Of a DNA stretch of 64,000 nucleotides, positions 21,445 to 32,067 are shown in pieces. Every line of letters starts with the position of its first letter. The first letter of the stretch is position 1. Origin of the DNA: Nematopogon swammerdamellus (Eukaryota; Arthropoda; Insecta; Lepidoptera; Adelidae). Below the pieces are notes generated by a model, which saw only the letters and a program-made list of their open reading frames with translations, made no database searches and was not told the origin of the DNA. The stretch is taken from NCBI GenBank assembly GCA_946902875.1, contig OX336344.1:22217791-22281790 (forward strand), read 5' to 3'. The position numbers and the translations under genes were made by a program.

Positions 21445-22765
21445 CTGTTATGTTATGATTACGAAATGTTACGATGGCGGTCTGTTATAATTACGAACTG
21501 TTACGATGGCGGTCTGTTATGGTTACGAAATGTTACGATGGCGGTCTGTTATAATTACGAACTGTTACGATGGCGGTCTGTTATGGTTACGAACTGTGAC
21601 GATGGCGGTCTGTTATAATTACGAACTGTTACGATGGCGGTCTGTTATGATTACGAACTGTTACGGTGGCGGTCTGTTATAATTACGAACTGTTACGATG
21701 GCGCTCTGTTATAATTACGAACTGTTACGATGGCGGTCTGTTATGATTACGAACTGTTACGATGGCGCTCTGTTATAATTCCGAACTGTTACGATGGCGC
21801 TCTGTTATAATTACGAACTGTTACGATGGCGGTCTGTTATGATTACGAACTGTTACGATGGCGCTCTGTTATGATTACGAACTGTTACGATGGCGCTCTG
21901 TTATAATTACGAACTGTTACGATGGCGCTCTGTTATAATTACGAACTGTTAAGATGGCGCTCTGTTATAATTACGAACTGTTACGATGGCGGTCTGTTAT
22001 GATTACGAACTGTTACGATGGCGCTCTGTTATAATTACGAACTGTTACGATGGCGGTCTGTTATGATTACGAACTGTTACGATGGCGCTCTGTTATAATT
22101 ACGAACTGTTACGATGGCGCTCTGTTATAATTACGAACTGTTACGATGGCGGTCTGTTATGATTACGAACTGTTACGATGGCGGTCTGTTATAAATACGA
22201 ACTGTTACGATGGCGCTCTGTTATAATTACGAACTGTTACGATGGCGCTCTGTTATAATTACGAACTGTTACGATGGCGCTCTGTTATAATTACGAACTG
22301 TTACGATGGCGGTCTGTTATAATTACGAACTGTTACGATGGCGCTCTGTTATAATTACGAACTGTTACGATGGCGCTCTGTTATAATTACGAACTGTTAC
22401 GATGGCGGTCTGTTATGATTACGAACTGTTACGATGGCGCTCTGTTATAATTACGAACTGTTACGATGGCGGTCTGTTATGATTACGAACTGTTACGATG
22501 GCGGTCTGTTATGATTACGAACTGTTACGATGGCGGTCTGTTATGATTACGAACTGTTACGATGGCGGTCTGTTATGATTACGAACTGTTACGATGGCGG
22601 TCTGTTATGATTACGAACTGTTACGATGGCGGTCTGTTATGATTACGAACTGTTACGATGGCGGTCTGTTATGATTACGAACTGTTACGATGGCGGTCTG
22701 TTATGATTACGAACTGTTACGATGGCGGTCTGTTATGATTACGAACTGTTACGATGGCGGTCTGT
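21445..22765. repeat. Minisatellite, about 41 units of 32 bp
   Basis: The unit reads GTTACGATGGCGGTCTGTTA then TGATTACGAACT. Two positions vary between units: GGCGGTC versus GGCGCTC, and TTATGATT versus TTATAATT. Variant types are interspersed on the left and homogeneous (GGCGGTC with TTATGATT) over about the last ten units, which suggests recent local expansion. Every unit contains ATGGC(G/C); the GGCGG units fit the Pho/YY1 site on the reverse strand. Confidence 0.95.
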
Positions 22766-23330
22766 GCATGATGGATTGCGCATTATTAAGATGGAGGTTT
22801 TCTTTCCCTTAGTAAGTTTTTTTTTATATATTATAGGGTTTCAGGAAAGAGTAAATTATTTAACAATACCCCCTGAAACAATGTTCTGCCCCACAGAATC
22901 CTAACTTTTAGCAAAGATCGACAGAGCTCAATGGATGAAATATCATCATCGCAAGTCACAGATGGCAGATTGTTACGATGGCAGACTGTTACGATGGCGG
23001 TCTGTTACGATGTCGGTCTGGTAAGGTGGCGGTCTGTTAATGATGACGCACTGTTAATATGGCGGATTTCTTTTCCTTACTTATAGGTTTTTTTTTTGTT
23101 TATATAGAGTTTCAGGAAAGAGTAAATTATTTAACAATTGCCCCCTGAAACAAATATTCTGTCCCACGATACCCTAAAAGATTAACTGTCCTCGACGCAT
23201 GGAATAGCAACAACGCAAGTGGCAATACAGATAGCAGACTGTTACGATGACGGTTTGTTAAGGTGGCGGTCTGTTACGATGGCAGAGATCTGGTAATGTG
23301 GCAACCTGTTATTATATGAAGGTATCTTAA
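22766..23330. repeat. Degenerate flank modules of the minisatellite
   Basis: A block of roughly 190 bp (GGTTTCAGGAAAGAGTAAAT, CCCCCTGAAACAA, TCTGYCCCAC, CATGG/AATGG, CGCAAGTCACAGATGGCAGA) occurs twice, at about 22830-22990 and 23095-23250. A more diverged copy precedes the array at 21300-21420. Isolated GTTACGATGGCRG units lie between them. Confidence 0.7.
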
Positions 23331-23361
23331 GGTCTCCACGATATAAGGGTCTCTTAAGATG

Positions 23362-23752
23362 TTTTTTATAGGTAATCCTGTATAGGTGACTTGAGTCAGA
23401 GGGGCTAAAGCACATGCTCCGACCAGCCAATATCACCTCCGAGAAGGTAGATGCCGTAACGGAAACTTCTCTTTGGATTGCTGGCCATACTGGACTAGAG
23501 GAGAACACAGCCGAGGCTGCTATGCGGCCATATTACATCCAGTACGGTGTAACCAATCCAGTCAGCTAAAATTTGAGCCTACCACCTTGCAAGGGGCAAG
23601 GGAAGGGACCTATTGTTTTAGACCAGTTCCGAATTGGGAAGCATCAGGTGTAGGCATGCACGTCAGTGGTACACGCTGACCGGATTCAAACTTCGAACCT
23701 CGGACCTCTCGCAATTGTAGCCGACGCCCAAACCATTCGGTAACCCGCCGCT
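23362..23752 (-). mobile_element. SINE family C, full length
   Basis: On the minus strand: tRNA-like head with AGGTTCGAAGTTTGAATCCGG as a duplicated B-box region, body CAATTCGGAACTGGTCTAAA and TTGCAAGGTGGTAGGCTC, the 3' region GCATCTACCTTCTCGGAGGT, and the end GGATTACCTATAAAAA. No poly-A longer than six bases remains. Confidence 0.85.
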
Positions 23753-23831
23753 TACGATGAGATAGCGGTACGCACAGACGACGTTACGATGGCGGTCTCT
23801 TGCTATGGTCGACTGTCAGAATAGTTTACAA

Positions 23832-24001
23832 CAGCGGTTCCCAATTATTTTCGGCTACGGAACCCTAAATTATCGCACTTCCGTTGGCGGAATACCAAGT
23901 CAATTAAAAAAGTTAATTAGCTATTGTGAACATAAAAACTAAATTTATGTGGTGTTATGCGGAACCCCGGGGTTCCGCAGAACACCATTTGGGAACCGCT
24001 G
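23832..24001. mobile_element. hAT-like MITE (170 bp)
   Basis: Inverted ends CAGCGGTTCCCAATTATTT and ATTTGGGAACCGCTG. They are flanked by GTTTACAA (23824-23831) and GTTTCCAG (24002-24009), an 8-bp target duplication with two mismatches. Internal GGAACCCCGGGGTTCC is a palindrome. CAG-GGTTCCCAA ends are typical of hAT-type MITEs. Confidence 0.8.
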
Positions 24002-24330
24002 GTTTCCAGGACGCTGCCACCTCAGGGTGATGTGGAAAGTGAAGTGAATGTGCCAGTTACCGTGTCCGCCGCGTTGGCTCCACGACGACGCGGAGGAGAA
24101 CTGTACGGGGGTGGGTGGCGGCGCGGGGGGCGGTCGACGGTCGCGTGCGGATGAGCAATTTCCGAAAGACTGCGCCGATTTTAATCCACCTCCTTGTGTA
24201 GGTCTTAGAATCGGTTAGACCTGTGTGTGTGTGCAGTGGTAGAAATAGTGCATCTTTTAGGGTTCTAAAACGAGCGGTCGCCGTTCTCAGTAGCTAGGTG
24301 ATGCTGTATACATCGGCGTTTGATAGTCTA

Positions 24331-24689
24331 TGTTAAGCATACCGGGCGCGGTCGCACCTTGTTTGGGTGACCGTTCAACCGTTGCCGTTGAGGCTAACCA
24401 TGGTTCGGATTCCAAGTAAAATTGTACGTCCCTTCCCTTACCTTACTAAGTGGTGATAGGTCAGTCGGAAGCGGCTATGAAAATACCCGTCCTGCCATTC
24501 CGACCAACTAGTTGTGCAGAATGGAAATCGATGAAGGCATTTGTTCCAATCAAACCAACTTGTTGATCAGATAATACTTCGTTCGCGTAGTCGGCAGGAC
24601 GGAAGGGAAGCATTAACATGGTAGGTACCTAGTTCACAAATGTGTTATGGTGTAAATGGTTAGGGAGCCAATGTTGTTCCATAAAAAAT
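24331..24689 (+). mobile_element. SINE family A, strongly diverged
   Basis: Head and body are recognisable (TTAAGCATACCGGGCGCGGT, GGGTGACCGTTCAACCGTTG, CATGGTTCGGATTCCAAG, CCTTACCTTACTAAGTGG) and the end is TTGTTCCATAAAAAATA. Inside it, 24497-24604 is bounded by the inverted repeat CGTCCTGCC/GGCAGGACG and looks like a small insertion. Confidence 0.7.
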
Positions 24690-25312
24690 ACTAATTAATT
24701 GGTTTAACAGAACAGTTCTACAAGTTTCGTAGAGCGTTATTTCAACAGTGTGATAGAAACCTTCCTGTGGATGCAACCGTCAATATGCCTCGGCATTGCG
24801 CGAATCTGCCATAGAATATAGAAAACTAAAGAAATGCCCTGTACGAGGACTGGATAAAATTACACCAAAAACATGTATTTATTTATTCATAGATTAAGGA
24901 CACATGACAGCAATATTTGCAAATATTATTGAATAAATCAAGCACAATTTTAAAAGCTTCAGCCAGTAACTAGGTTTAAGCAATCCTTTTTTTTAGTCTT
25001 TGGTTATTTCACGCGGTAGTATCTGTATTATTTATATTTTTTTAAAACAAACCTACACATGAACCTATAAATAAAACATTTCTTCGAGTTCAAGCGACGA
25101 GGCAGCCATAGTCCCGAGGACGCATAAAGTTTCCAGGCTTATGTTAGATGAAATAAATTGAAATTATTTATGCACACTAAAACATTAACAATGACACTTG
25201 AAGAAAACATACAGAAGAACAATATAAATTATACAATAATATACATAGATTAAATGTAATATAAATTATAATATAAAAAAATATAACATTCGTACCTTAC
25301 AAAAACTTAAAA
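24690..25312. other. AT-rich DNA, no gene seen
   Basis: Stop-dense on both strands; no repeat shared with the rest of the window apart from simple AT sequence. Confidence 0.45.
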
Positions 25313-25454
25313 ACCGTGCTTCGGATTCTACGTAAAACTGTAGCTCCCTCCCCTTCATACCTTACTAGGTGGTGGGGTTTAACCCGGTTGGTATCATCGC
25401 ATTGAATGAAAGGTGGGTCGAAACGGCTATGTAAATAAGTCGTTATTTCCGTCC
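25313..25454 (+). mobile_element. SINE family A fragment fused to SINE C
   Basis: Begins at the B-box-like CCGTGCTTCGGATTCTACG and runs to TTATTTCCGTCC, where it joins the internal GTGTAAAACTGT of a family C copy in the same orientation. Either a template switch or an insertion followed by deletion could make the junction. Confidence 0.75.
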
Positions 25455-25697
25455 GTGTAAAACTGTTTCCCTTGCTAGGTAGGCTAAAATTGTAGCCGAC
25501 TGGGTTGGTACCACCGTAATGGATGTAAGATGGCCGCATAGCAGCCTCGGTTGTGTTCTCCTCTAGCCCAGTATAGCCAGAAATCCAGGGAAGTCTCCGG
25601 TATGGCACCTACCTTCTCGGAGGTGATATTGGCTGGTCGGAGCATGTGCTTTGGCCCCTCTGACTCAGCCACCCATACCGGATTACATAAAAAAAAG
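25455..25697 (+). mobile_element. SINE family C, 3' two-thirds
   Basis: GTAGCCGACTGGGTTGGTAC, GATGTAAGATGGCCGCATAG, CCTCTAGCCCAGTATAGCCA, ACCTTCTCGGAGGTGATATT, and the end GGATTACATAAAAAAAAG. Confidence 0.85.
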
Positions 25698-25914
25698 AGT
25701 ATTAACACTTCTAACTCCATCGCTTCTGTGGCACATATATTCAACTAACGCCATCTGTGGGCCGTCGAATGCAGCTTACGTTGGCTTTGTCTGAGAACCA
25801 GCGTGTGGGCGCGAAATGAAAACGCGAAGGAAGGGAATAAATTGGAACTCTTTCTCTGTTTTATTTGGCCTCTAATCAGTTTCCGCCACATTTCCGTTGA
25901 AATCGTATTAAATT

Positions 25915-26325
25915 AAAAAAATCGGCCAAGAGCGAGTCGAACTCGCGCACCGAGGGTTCCGCATCGCCATGCCATGGTCAGCGCCACTCACGCCATCTAT
26001 GGCGTGTTATGAAATGCTTCATATTAGTTTATTAATGTCATGATTAGTTAAAATGCTTCACGCTCTATTCGGTAGATGGCGCGCGCGCATACACTTTTTC
26101 GTTTCTTCGCTGGGATCCCCGTGAATTTTTTACTTTTTCTTATTTTTATTATTTGTTGTTATATCGACCATAATAATTAATAACACATATTCTGTGAAAA
26201 TTTCAACGGGCTACCTATTACGGTTCAAGAGATACAGCCCTCGGACAGACAGACAGACGGACGGACGGACAGAGAGACGGCGTAGGCTTAGTAATAGGGT
26301 CCCGTGCCGGATACGGAACCCTAAA
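25915..26325 (-). mobile_element. Dispersed repeat family D, full length
   Basis: Reverse orientation: starts AAATCGGCCAAGAGCGAG, CGAGGGTTCCGCATCGCCAT, then AAATTTCAACGGGCTACC and GACAGACAGACGGACGGACG. It ends ATACGGAACCCTAAAA. It is about 410 bp and close to the copy at 57128. Confidence 0.8.
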
Positions 26326-26462
26326 AAGGCGAAATTTTTAAAGTAAATTGATTACGAAAAAACGCTACTAAAAGCCCTTTAAATGCGAACCTTGTTTTTT
26401 TCAAAGGATTTCGTGGCTTCTTGTTTTTTGCTACTCAAAAAAAATGTGCAAAAAAAGAAACG

Positions 26463-26486
26463 CCCCCCCCCCCCCCCCCCCCCCCC
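26463..26486. repeat. Poly-C tract (24 C)
   Basis: An uninterrupted run of 24 cytosines, unusual in this AT-rich window. Length may be affected by assembly error. Confidence 0.9.
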
Positions 26487-26498
26487 AAAGTTCTCCTA

Positions 26499-26690
26499 AG
26501 TTTCTATAGCTAAAATCAGTCCAGACTGGACTGATTGTAGCTATAGAAACTGCTATAGAAAACACTGGACTGTCCAGTGCAGTGCAGTCCTATGCCGTCT
26601 ACTGTTATCTAACGGAGTCCAGTTCAGTCTCGTGCAGTTACTGCTCTGAAGTCCAGTGAAGTCCAGTTCAGTTCAGTCATTTCAAATACA
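26499..26690. repeat. Hairpin followed by AGTCCAGT-rich simple repeat
   Basis: 26499-26551 pairs AGTTTCTATAGCT with AGCTATAGAAACT and AATCAGTCCAG with CTGGACTGATT, with one or two unpaired bases. To about 26680 the sequence is dense in GTCCAGT and its reverse complement ACTGGAC. Confidence 0.7.
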
Positions 26691-27014
26691 CTATTTAGTA
26701 AATTTCAGATCAGTAGCATCCCTCCAAACCTACCAGTTTAATATAATCTAATCTAATGTATATTTCTAATGTCTATTTTATCCGTATTTGAAACGTCCGG
26801 TTTTCCTCCAAAGCGAGTTGTGCCAAAACTGTTAAATTCAGAAATCTCATCAAAGATTCGAAAGAAAAATAAAGAGAGAAACTAGTTACATACGAGCTGA
26901 TCTTCAGCGGATAGCGGATCTTCCATCGCAGTTACGATTGCAGTCTGGAAGAAACTTGTCGGCAAAGACCACAGATCAGGGATACAATGGCTAGATGGGC
27001 GCACCGTATACAGA

Positions 27015-27165
27015 AACTTTTTTTTTAAAGCGCGACTTATGGCGCCGAGCCACCCATAGGGTGTCTGACGACACCCATGGATATTCGGTCGTATGCGGGG
27101 GATGCGAATGCCGTGCCGGCCTGACAGGTGCCCATTCACGCCCTTCTTGAAGGACCCGAGACTGT
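27015..27165 (-). repeat. Dispersed repeat with GGCGCCGAGCCACCCATA core
   Basis: Matches 46350-46500 along most of its length (AAGCGCGAC, GAATGCCRTGCCGGCC, GACAGGTGCCCATTCACGCC, CTTGAAGGACCCGA). In reverse, it matches part of 27820-27925. The minus-strand translation gives NGHLSGRHGI.IPRIRPNIHG, so it may be an old retroelement or gene-derived fragment. Confidence 0.6.
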
Positions 27166-27170
27166 ATGTG

Positions 27171-27517
27171 CATACCTACACCTGCTGCTTCACCGTTCGG
27201 AACCGGTGTAAAACTGTAGGTCCCTTCCCTTGCCCCTTACTAGGTGGTAGGCTCAAATTGTAGTCAATACGGTTGGAACCACCGTACCGGATGTAAGATG
27301 GCCGCATAGCAGCCACGCTTGTATTCTCCTCTAGTCCGGCTATACTGGACTAGAGGAGAATACAAGCGTGGCTGCTATGCGGCAATCCTATAAGCAATCC
27401 AAGGAAGTGTCCGGTATGCCACCTAACTTCTCGAAGGTGATATTGGCTGGTTGGAGCATATGCTTCGGCCCCTCCGACTCCAGCAACCCATCCATATCGG
27501 ATTATATAAAAAAAAAT
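27171..27517 (+). mobile_element. SINE family C with a perfect internal hairpin
   Basis: Standard family C body and tail (CACCTGCTGCTTCACCGTTC ... GGATTATATAAAAAAAAA). At 27301-27337 and 27347-27383 there are two perfectly complementary 37-bp arms around a 9-base loop. The second arm is an inverted copy of the first that replaces the expected SINE sequence. Confidence 0.9.
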
Positions 27518-27734
27518 TATGTCGACAACCTCGCTGCTAAAAGCGGTAACTCTCCGCAACGCGGCGCAGATGCTTCATCGCCCATCTACACATTATAATC
27601 TGATCTACGGCAAAGTCTTTTGTTCCGTAGCGAGAGAACTTTGGCGATGCGCTTCTTATAACACGGATAGCGTTTTAAACTAGGGTTCTCGATGGGAGTT
27701 CAAAACCCACTATATTATTTTCTCAAAATAGTTC

Positions 27735-27925
27735 CTCTGTCGCACCACCGGGGTGCGGAATTGTCTGCCGGCGAGTGTGTTTCCCGATATGCTATATAAT
27801 ATCTCAAACAGATTAACAGTCCGGTGGGGATGGCATTCGCAAACCCCGCATACGGCCGAATGACACGTCGTTAGACACCTTATGGGTGGCTCGGCCTCGG
27901 AGCCACATGTCACGCCTTCAATAAA
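27735..27925. pseudogene. LINE C-terminal scrap beside a GGCGCCGAGCC-type repeat
   Basis: 27735-27790 (+) translates to LCRTTGVRNCLPASVFPD, matching the C-terminus of the intact LINE at 56200-56250. It then passes into 27820-27925, which matches the repeat at 27015 and 46350 in the opposite orientation. Confidence 0.7.
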
Positions 27926-28084
27926 AATAATTGTTGATTTATGTGGCGCTGTCTGCGCTGACGTATTTTTCCGCACCGCGCGCAAGGTTTTCGTTCACTG
28001 CTCAGCCCCTTGGAAAAATATCGTGATGATAAATAGCCTGTAAGCAAACCGAGTTATGCCAGATTCCATTTAAAATGTTAGTGC

Positions 28085-28200
28085 AAGATTTACGGGTTGG
28101 AAAGAGACTTCCCCTGGCATAGGCGCCGACTACGTGGGTGCTCGGGGGCTCCAGCACCCACGAGGGGTGAGTAGTGGGTGCGGAGCACCCACGACGATAG
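28085..28200. repeat. GTGGGTGCTC dispersed repeat with hairpin
   Basis: GGCGCCGACTACGTGGGTGC followed by the complementary CAGCACCCAC. A related segment occurs reversed at 34564-34612 (GAGCACCCACGAGG ... GTCGGCGCC). Confidence 0.55.
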
Positions 28201-28350
28201 ATATTAAAACTGATCAGTAATCGGATGAGAGCTACGATAAAAGTGCCTTATTTACTTACAAGCCTTTGGGTGGCCACATTTACACATTCGCACTAGTGGC
28301 GCGACGAATAGCGTACGTTATAGTTATAGTACTCCTATATTATTATTCTA

Positions 28351-30526
28351 CTAGCTTTTGCCCGCGGCTTCGCTCGCGTGAAATTTGTATTTCAAAGGAA
28401 GAAAGTAAGTAACTAAGGGCGAGCTGGGTTCAGGTAAACGATAAACCATCTCGAAGAAAGTGAGTAACTTTTTGAGGCCGAAGGCGGAGTTGCGTTCAGG
28501 AAGACGATAAATCTTCTCGAGGACAGTAAGTAACTATGGGCGAGGCCGAAGACCGAGCTGCGTTCAGGAAGAGGACAAACCATCTATAAGAAAGTAAGTA
28601 ACAAAGGGCGAGGCCGAAGGCCGAGCTGCGTTCAGGAAGAGGATGACCTTTTCGAAGAAAGTAAGTAACTATGGGCGAGGCCGAAGGCCGAGTTTCGTTC
28701 AGGATGAGGGTAAACTTTTCGAAGAAAGTAAGTAACAGAGGGCGAGGCCGAAGGCCGAGCTGCGTTCAGGAAAACTGAACCTTCTCGAAGACAGTAAGTA
28801 ACTATGGGCGAGGCCGAAGGCCGAGCTGCGTCCAGGAAGAGGATAACATTTTCTAAGAAAGTAAGTAACAGAGGGCGAGGCCGAAGGCCGAGCTGCGTTC
28901 AGGAAGACGATAAACCTTTTCGAAGATAGCAAGTAACTATGGGCGAGGCCGAAGGCCGAGCTGCGTTCAGGAAGAGGATAAACCATCTTTAAGAAGTAAG
29001 TAACAAAGGGCGAGGCCGAAGGCCGAGTTGCGTTCAGGAAGAGGATAACCTTTTCGAAGAATGTAAGTAACCGAGGGCGAGTCCGAAGGCCGAGCTGCGT
29101 TCAGGAAGACCATAAATCTTCTCGAAGAAATTAACTTCTTTGTTACTTACTTTCTTCGAAAAGGTTTATCCTCTTCCTGAACACATCTCGGCCTTCGGCC
29201 TTGCCCATAGTTACTTACTGTCTTCGAGAATTTATCGTCTTCCTGAACGCAGCTCGGCCTTCGGCCTCGCCTATAGTTACTTACTGTCTTCGAAAAGGTT
29301 TATCGTCTTCCTGAACGAAGCTCGGCCTTCGGCCTCGCCCTCTGTTACTTACTTTCTTCGAACAGGTCATCCTCTTCCTGAACTCAGCTCGGCCTTCGGC
29401 CTCGCCCATAGTTACTTACTGTCTTCGAGAAGGTTTATCGTTTTCCTGAACGCAGCTCGGCCTTCGGCCTCGCCCTCTGTTACTTACTTTCTTCGAAAAG
29501 TTTACCCGCATGCTGAATGCAGCTCGGCCTTCGGCCTCGCCCATAGTTACTTACTGTCTTCGAAAAGGTTTATCGTCTTCCTGAACGCAGCTCGACCTTC
29601 GGCCTCGCCCTCTGTTACTTTCTTCGAAAAGGTTATCCTCTTCCTGAACGCAGCTCGGCCTTCGGCCTCGCCCATAGTTACTTACTGTTTTCGAGAAGGT
29701 TTATCGTTTTCCTGAACGCAGCTCGGCCTTCGGCCTCGCCCTCTGTTACTCGCTTTCTTCGAAAAGTTTACCCGCATGCTGAATGCAGCTCGGCCTTCGG
29801 CCTCGCCCATAGTTACTTACTGCCTTCGAAAAGGTTTATCGTCTTCCTGAACGCAGCTCGGCCTTCGGCCTCGCCCTCTGTTACGTACTTTCTTCGAAAA
29901 GGTTATCCTCTTCCTGAACGCAGCTCGGCCTTCGGCCTCGCCCATAGTTACTTACTGTCTTCGAAAAGGTTTATCGTCTTCCTGAACGCAGCTCGGCCTT
30001 CGGCCTCGCCCTCTGTTACGTACTTTCTTCGAAAAGGTTATCCTCTTCCTGAACGCAGCTCGGCCTTCGGCCTCGCCCATAGTTATTTACTGTCTTCGAG
30101 AAGGTTTATCGTTTTCCTGAACGCAGCTCCGCCATCAGCCTCGCCCTCTGTTACTTACTTTCTTCGAAAAGTTTACCCTCATCCTGAACGCAGCTCGGCC
30201 TTCGGCCTCGCCCATAATTACTTACTTTCTTCGAAAAGGTTATCCTCTTCCTGAACGCAGCTCGGCCTTCGGCCTCGCCCTTTGTTACTTACTTTCTTAA
30301 AGATGGTTTATCCTCTTCCTGAACGCAGTTCGGCCTTCGGCCTCGCCCATAGTTACTTACTGTCTTCGAGAAGGTTTATCGTCTTCCTGAACGCAACTTC
30401 GCCTTCGGCCTCAAAAAGTTACTCACTTTCTTCGAGACGGTTTATCGTTTACCTGAACCCAGCTCGCCCTTAGTTACTTACTTTTTTCCTATGAAATACG
30501 AATTTCACGCGAGCGAAGCCGCGGGG
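28351..30526. mobile_element. Foldback element with tandem-repeat arms
   Basis: The outer ends are inverted: CCCGCGGCTTCGCTCGCGTG at 28360 against CACGCGAGCGAAGCCGCGGG ending at 30525. The first ~150 bp of each arm are co-linear in reverse. Inward, both arms consist of about 68-bp units containing GAGGCCGAAGGCCGAGCTGC, TTCAGGAAGA and GAAAGTAAGTAAC. About ten units lie in the left arm and about twenty in the right, and the orientation flips near 29127. Two unit types alternate (CTATGGGCGAGG and CAGAGGGCGAGG), giving a ~136-bp higher-order period. The 191-codon frame at 29140-29715 is a product of the repeat. The ends match the common lepidopteran CTAGCTTTTGCCCGCGGC repeat. Confidence 0.85.
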
Positions 30527-30582
30527 AATTTTTTATCATTACTTATGTCCTCTAGAGGGCGCCATATCCTATAGCCTATAGA

Positions 30583-30630
30583 CGTTGGATGCGTCTTGAC
30601 GACCAGCGTACGGTCAAGACGCATCCAACG
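30583..30630. repeat. Perfect hairpin, 18-bp arms
   Basis: CGTTGGATGCGTCTTGAC at 30583-30600 and its exact reverse complement at 30613-30630, separated by 12 bases. Confidence 0.9.
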
Positions 30631-30639
30631 ATACCTCAT

Positions 30640-31140
30640 TTGTCAAATTATGATAAGTAGTGTCGAAGTTATTATGAGGGAACAGTTGAACATACATACA
30701 TACATACATACCGGTCAAAAACATAACTCTCCTTTTCGCTTCGCCGTAATCGGGTAAAAATAAGAATCTCTTCGCTAATATACCGCGCATACTACACTAC
30801 GTACAATATAATAAACATACGATCAATTAACTTAAATCAAATAGGAACTTCAGTTAAATAAATATCCGCTAACATCGACTCGCAATAACACTTTTATATA
30901 GGTTTGCACCTAAATTAATCAAATAGATACCTAACGAAGTTAACCTACATAATATTATGAATCGAATTAAAATATAAGAAACTCTGCCGAGACAATGCAT
31001 ACACACACACACACCGCGCTCCGCCAGACCACCGAATAGACCGCACCCCGCGCCGCGTCCCGCGCCTTCGCCGCCGCCGGGCTGCCAGTCTCCGCGAGAC
31101 GCGCTACTAACCCCCGCCGCGCCGCGCCGCCCATTATTTC
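30640..31140. other. No gene; GC-rich island at 30995-31135
   Basis: An (AC)n run leads into a very GC-rich, CpG-dense stretch (GCACCCCGCGCCGCGTCCCG, CCGCCGCGCCGCGCCGCCC). The minus-strand frame across it is arginine/glycine-rich low complexity. It could be a CpG island or a divergent repeat; nothing coding is supported. Confidence 0.4.
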
Positions 31141-31440
31141 GGCGCTTGGAACAATTCGATTTGTATGGGAGCCACATCTTAGCGTAGCCGGAAGTGAATT
31201 TTGGTAAGCCTATCCTGTGTCCCGTATAGTAAAATGGGTTTGTACTAAGTTTCATCAAATTCGGATTATGGCTTTAAGAGTTATGGAGGAACATACATAC
31301 ATACATACATACATACATACAGAAAAGATTTCTAAAAATCGTCAATTTAGCTTTAGTATCATACATAGAGGCTACAAACTCAATATTTCCTAAAACAAAG
31401 TAACTTACTCCATGACCATCCCTTACAGATTTATTATTTA
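31141..31440 (+). mobile_element. Dispersed repeat with (ACAT)n, shared with 39471-39845
   Basis: TTTGTATGGGAGCCACATCT, AGCCTATCCTGTGTCCCGTA, TTTAAGAGTTATGGAGGAAC, a CATACATACATAC run, GAAAAGATTTCTAAA, TAACTTACTCCATGACCATC. The copy at 39471 shows its 5' end is the CTAGCTTTTGCCCGCGGC motif. Confidence 0.75.
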
Positions 31441-32067
31441 TTAGTATTAGTATATTAGTATATTAGTATATTAGTATATTAGTATTGATGATACCATGCA
31501 ATACAAATAGCCACCGAGCATACCTACGGGAGTGGCAACCGTCGAGCGCTAATATATAGGAAAATTAGCCGCGTGTTAGAGCATTTGCACTAACATATAG
31601 CGCTGCTGCGGGATCGACCGTCAGTGCGCTCGCGACTTGGGAACGAAGAACACGTATATGTGCACTACGCAAAATGGCGATTTGTGCAGTTCGTGCGTGT
31701 CGAAAGAGCTCAAGATCATGAGGAATGACAAAAGATGGCGTAACCTTTCATAATTAGGTCATTTTAATGATAATACAATGCTTAAAGCGTGTAAAATACA
31801 AAAAATCCGCGAGTTAGGAGCACGACTGCGCGCCATACCGGGCGCGTACACATGATAGGCAAATTTGACAGACTGGAAAGAAATTTGAAATCAATTATTG
31901 TATATGGGTGTTGTTAGTTTTTTATGGCAATGACATGGATGAATTCAATTTATAATATGTATTGTTATTATTTCTTTAATATTACGTTTTCTATTTTTTA
32001 TAATTATAAAACAAATATACCTATACAAAACTAATATATTGTATATTATGTATTAAGTATTATTATT
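31441..32067. other. No gene; (TATTAG)n microsatellite at 31437-31485
   Basis: Short microsatellite, then unremarkable DNA of mixed composition with no recognisable repeats or coding potential. Confidence 0.45.

Noticed and set aside
21445..22765. Regularly spaced 32-bp repeats, superficially like a CRISPR array
   Set aside because: The whole 32-bp unit repeats with no variable spacers, the setting is an insect nuclear genome, and no cas gene is near. It is a minisatellite.
24002..24154. Possible exon after GGTTTCCAG with a GC-rich frame
   Set aside because: The AG is part of the target duplication of the adjacent hAT-like MITE, and the frame is low-complexity Arg/Gly without a clear donor.
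29140..29715. 191-codon open frame rich in SSAFGLAHSYLLSS repeats
   Set aside because: It arises from the ~68-bp tandem unit of the foldback arm. The opposite arm gives the mirrored frame, and it has no start context or domain.
30869..31258. 129-codon minus-strand frame
   Set aside because: Its middle is a CpG-rich low-complexity stretch and its ends are a dispersed repeat shared with 39.6 kb; no domain.
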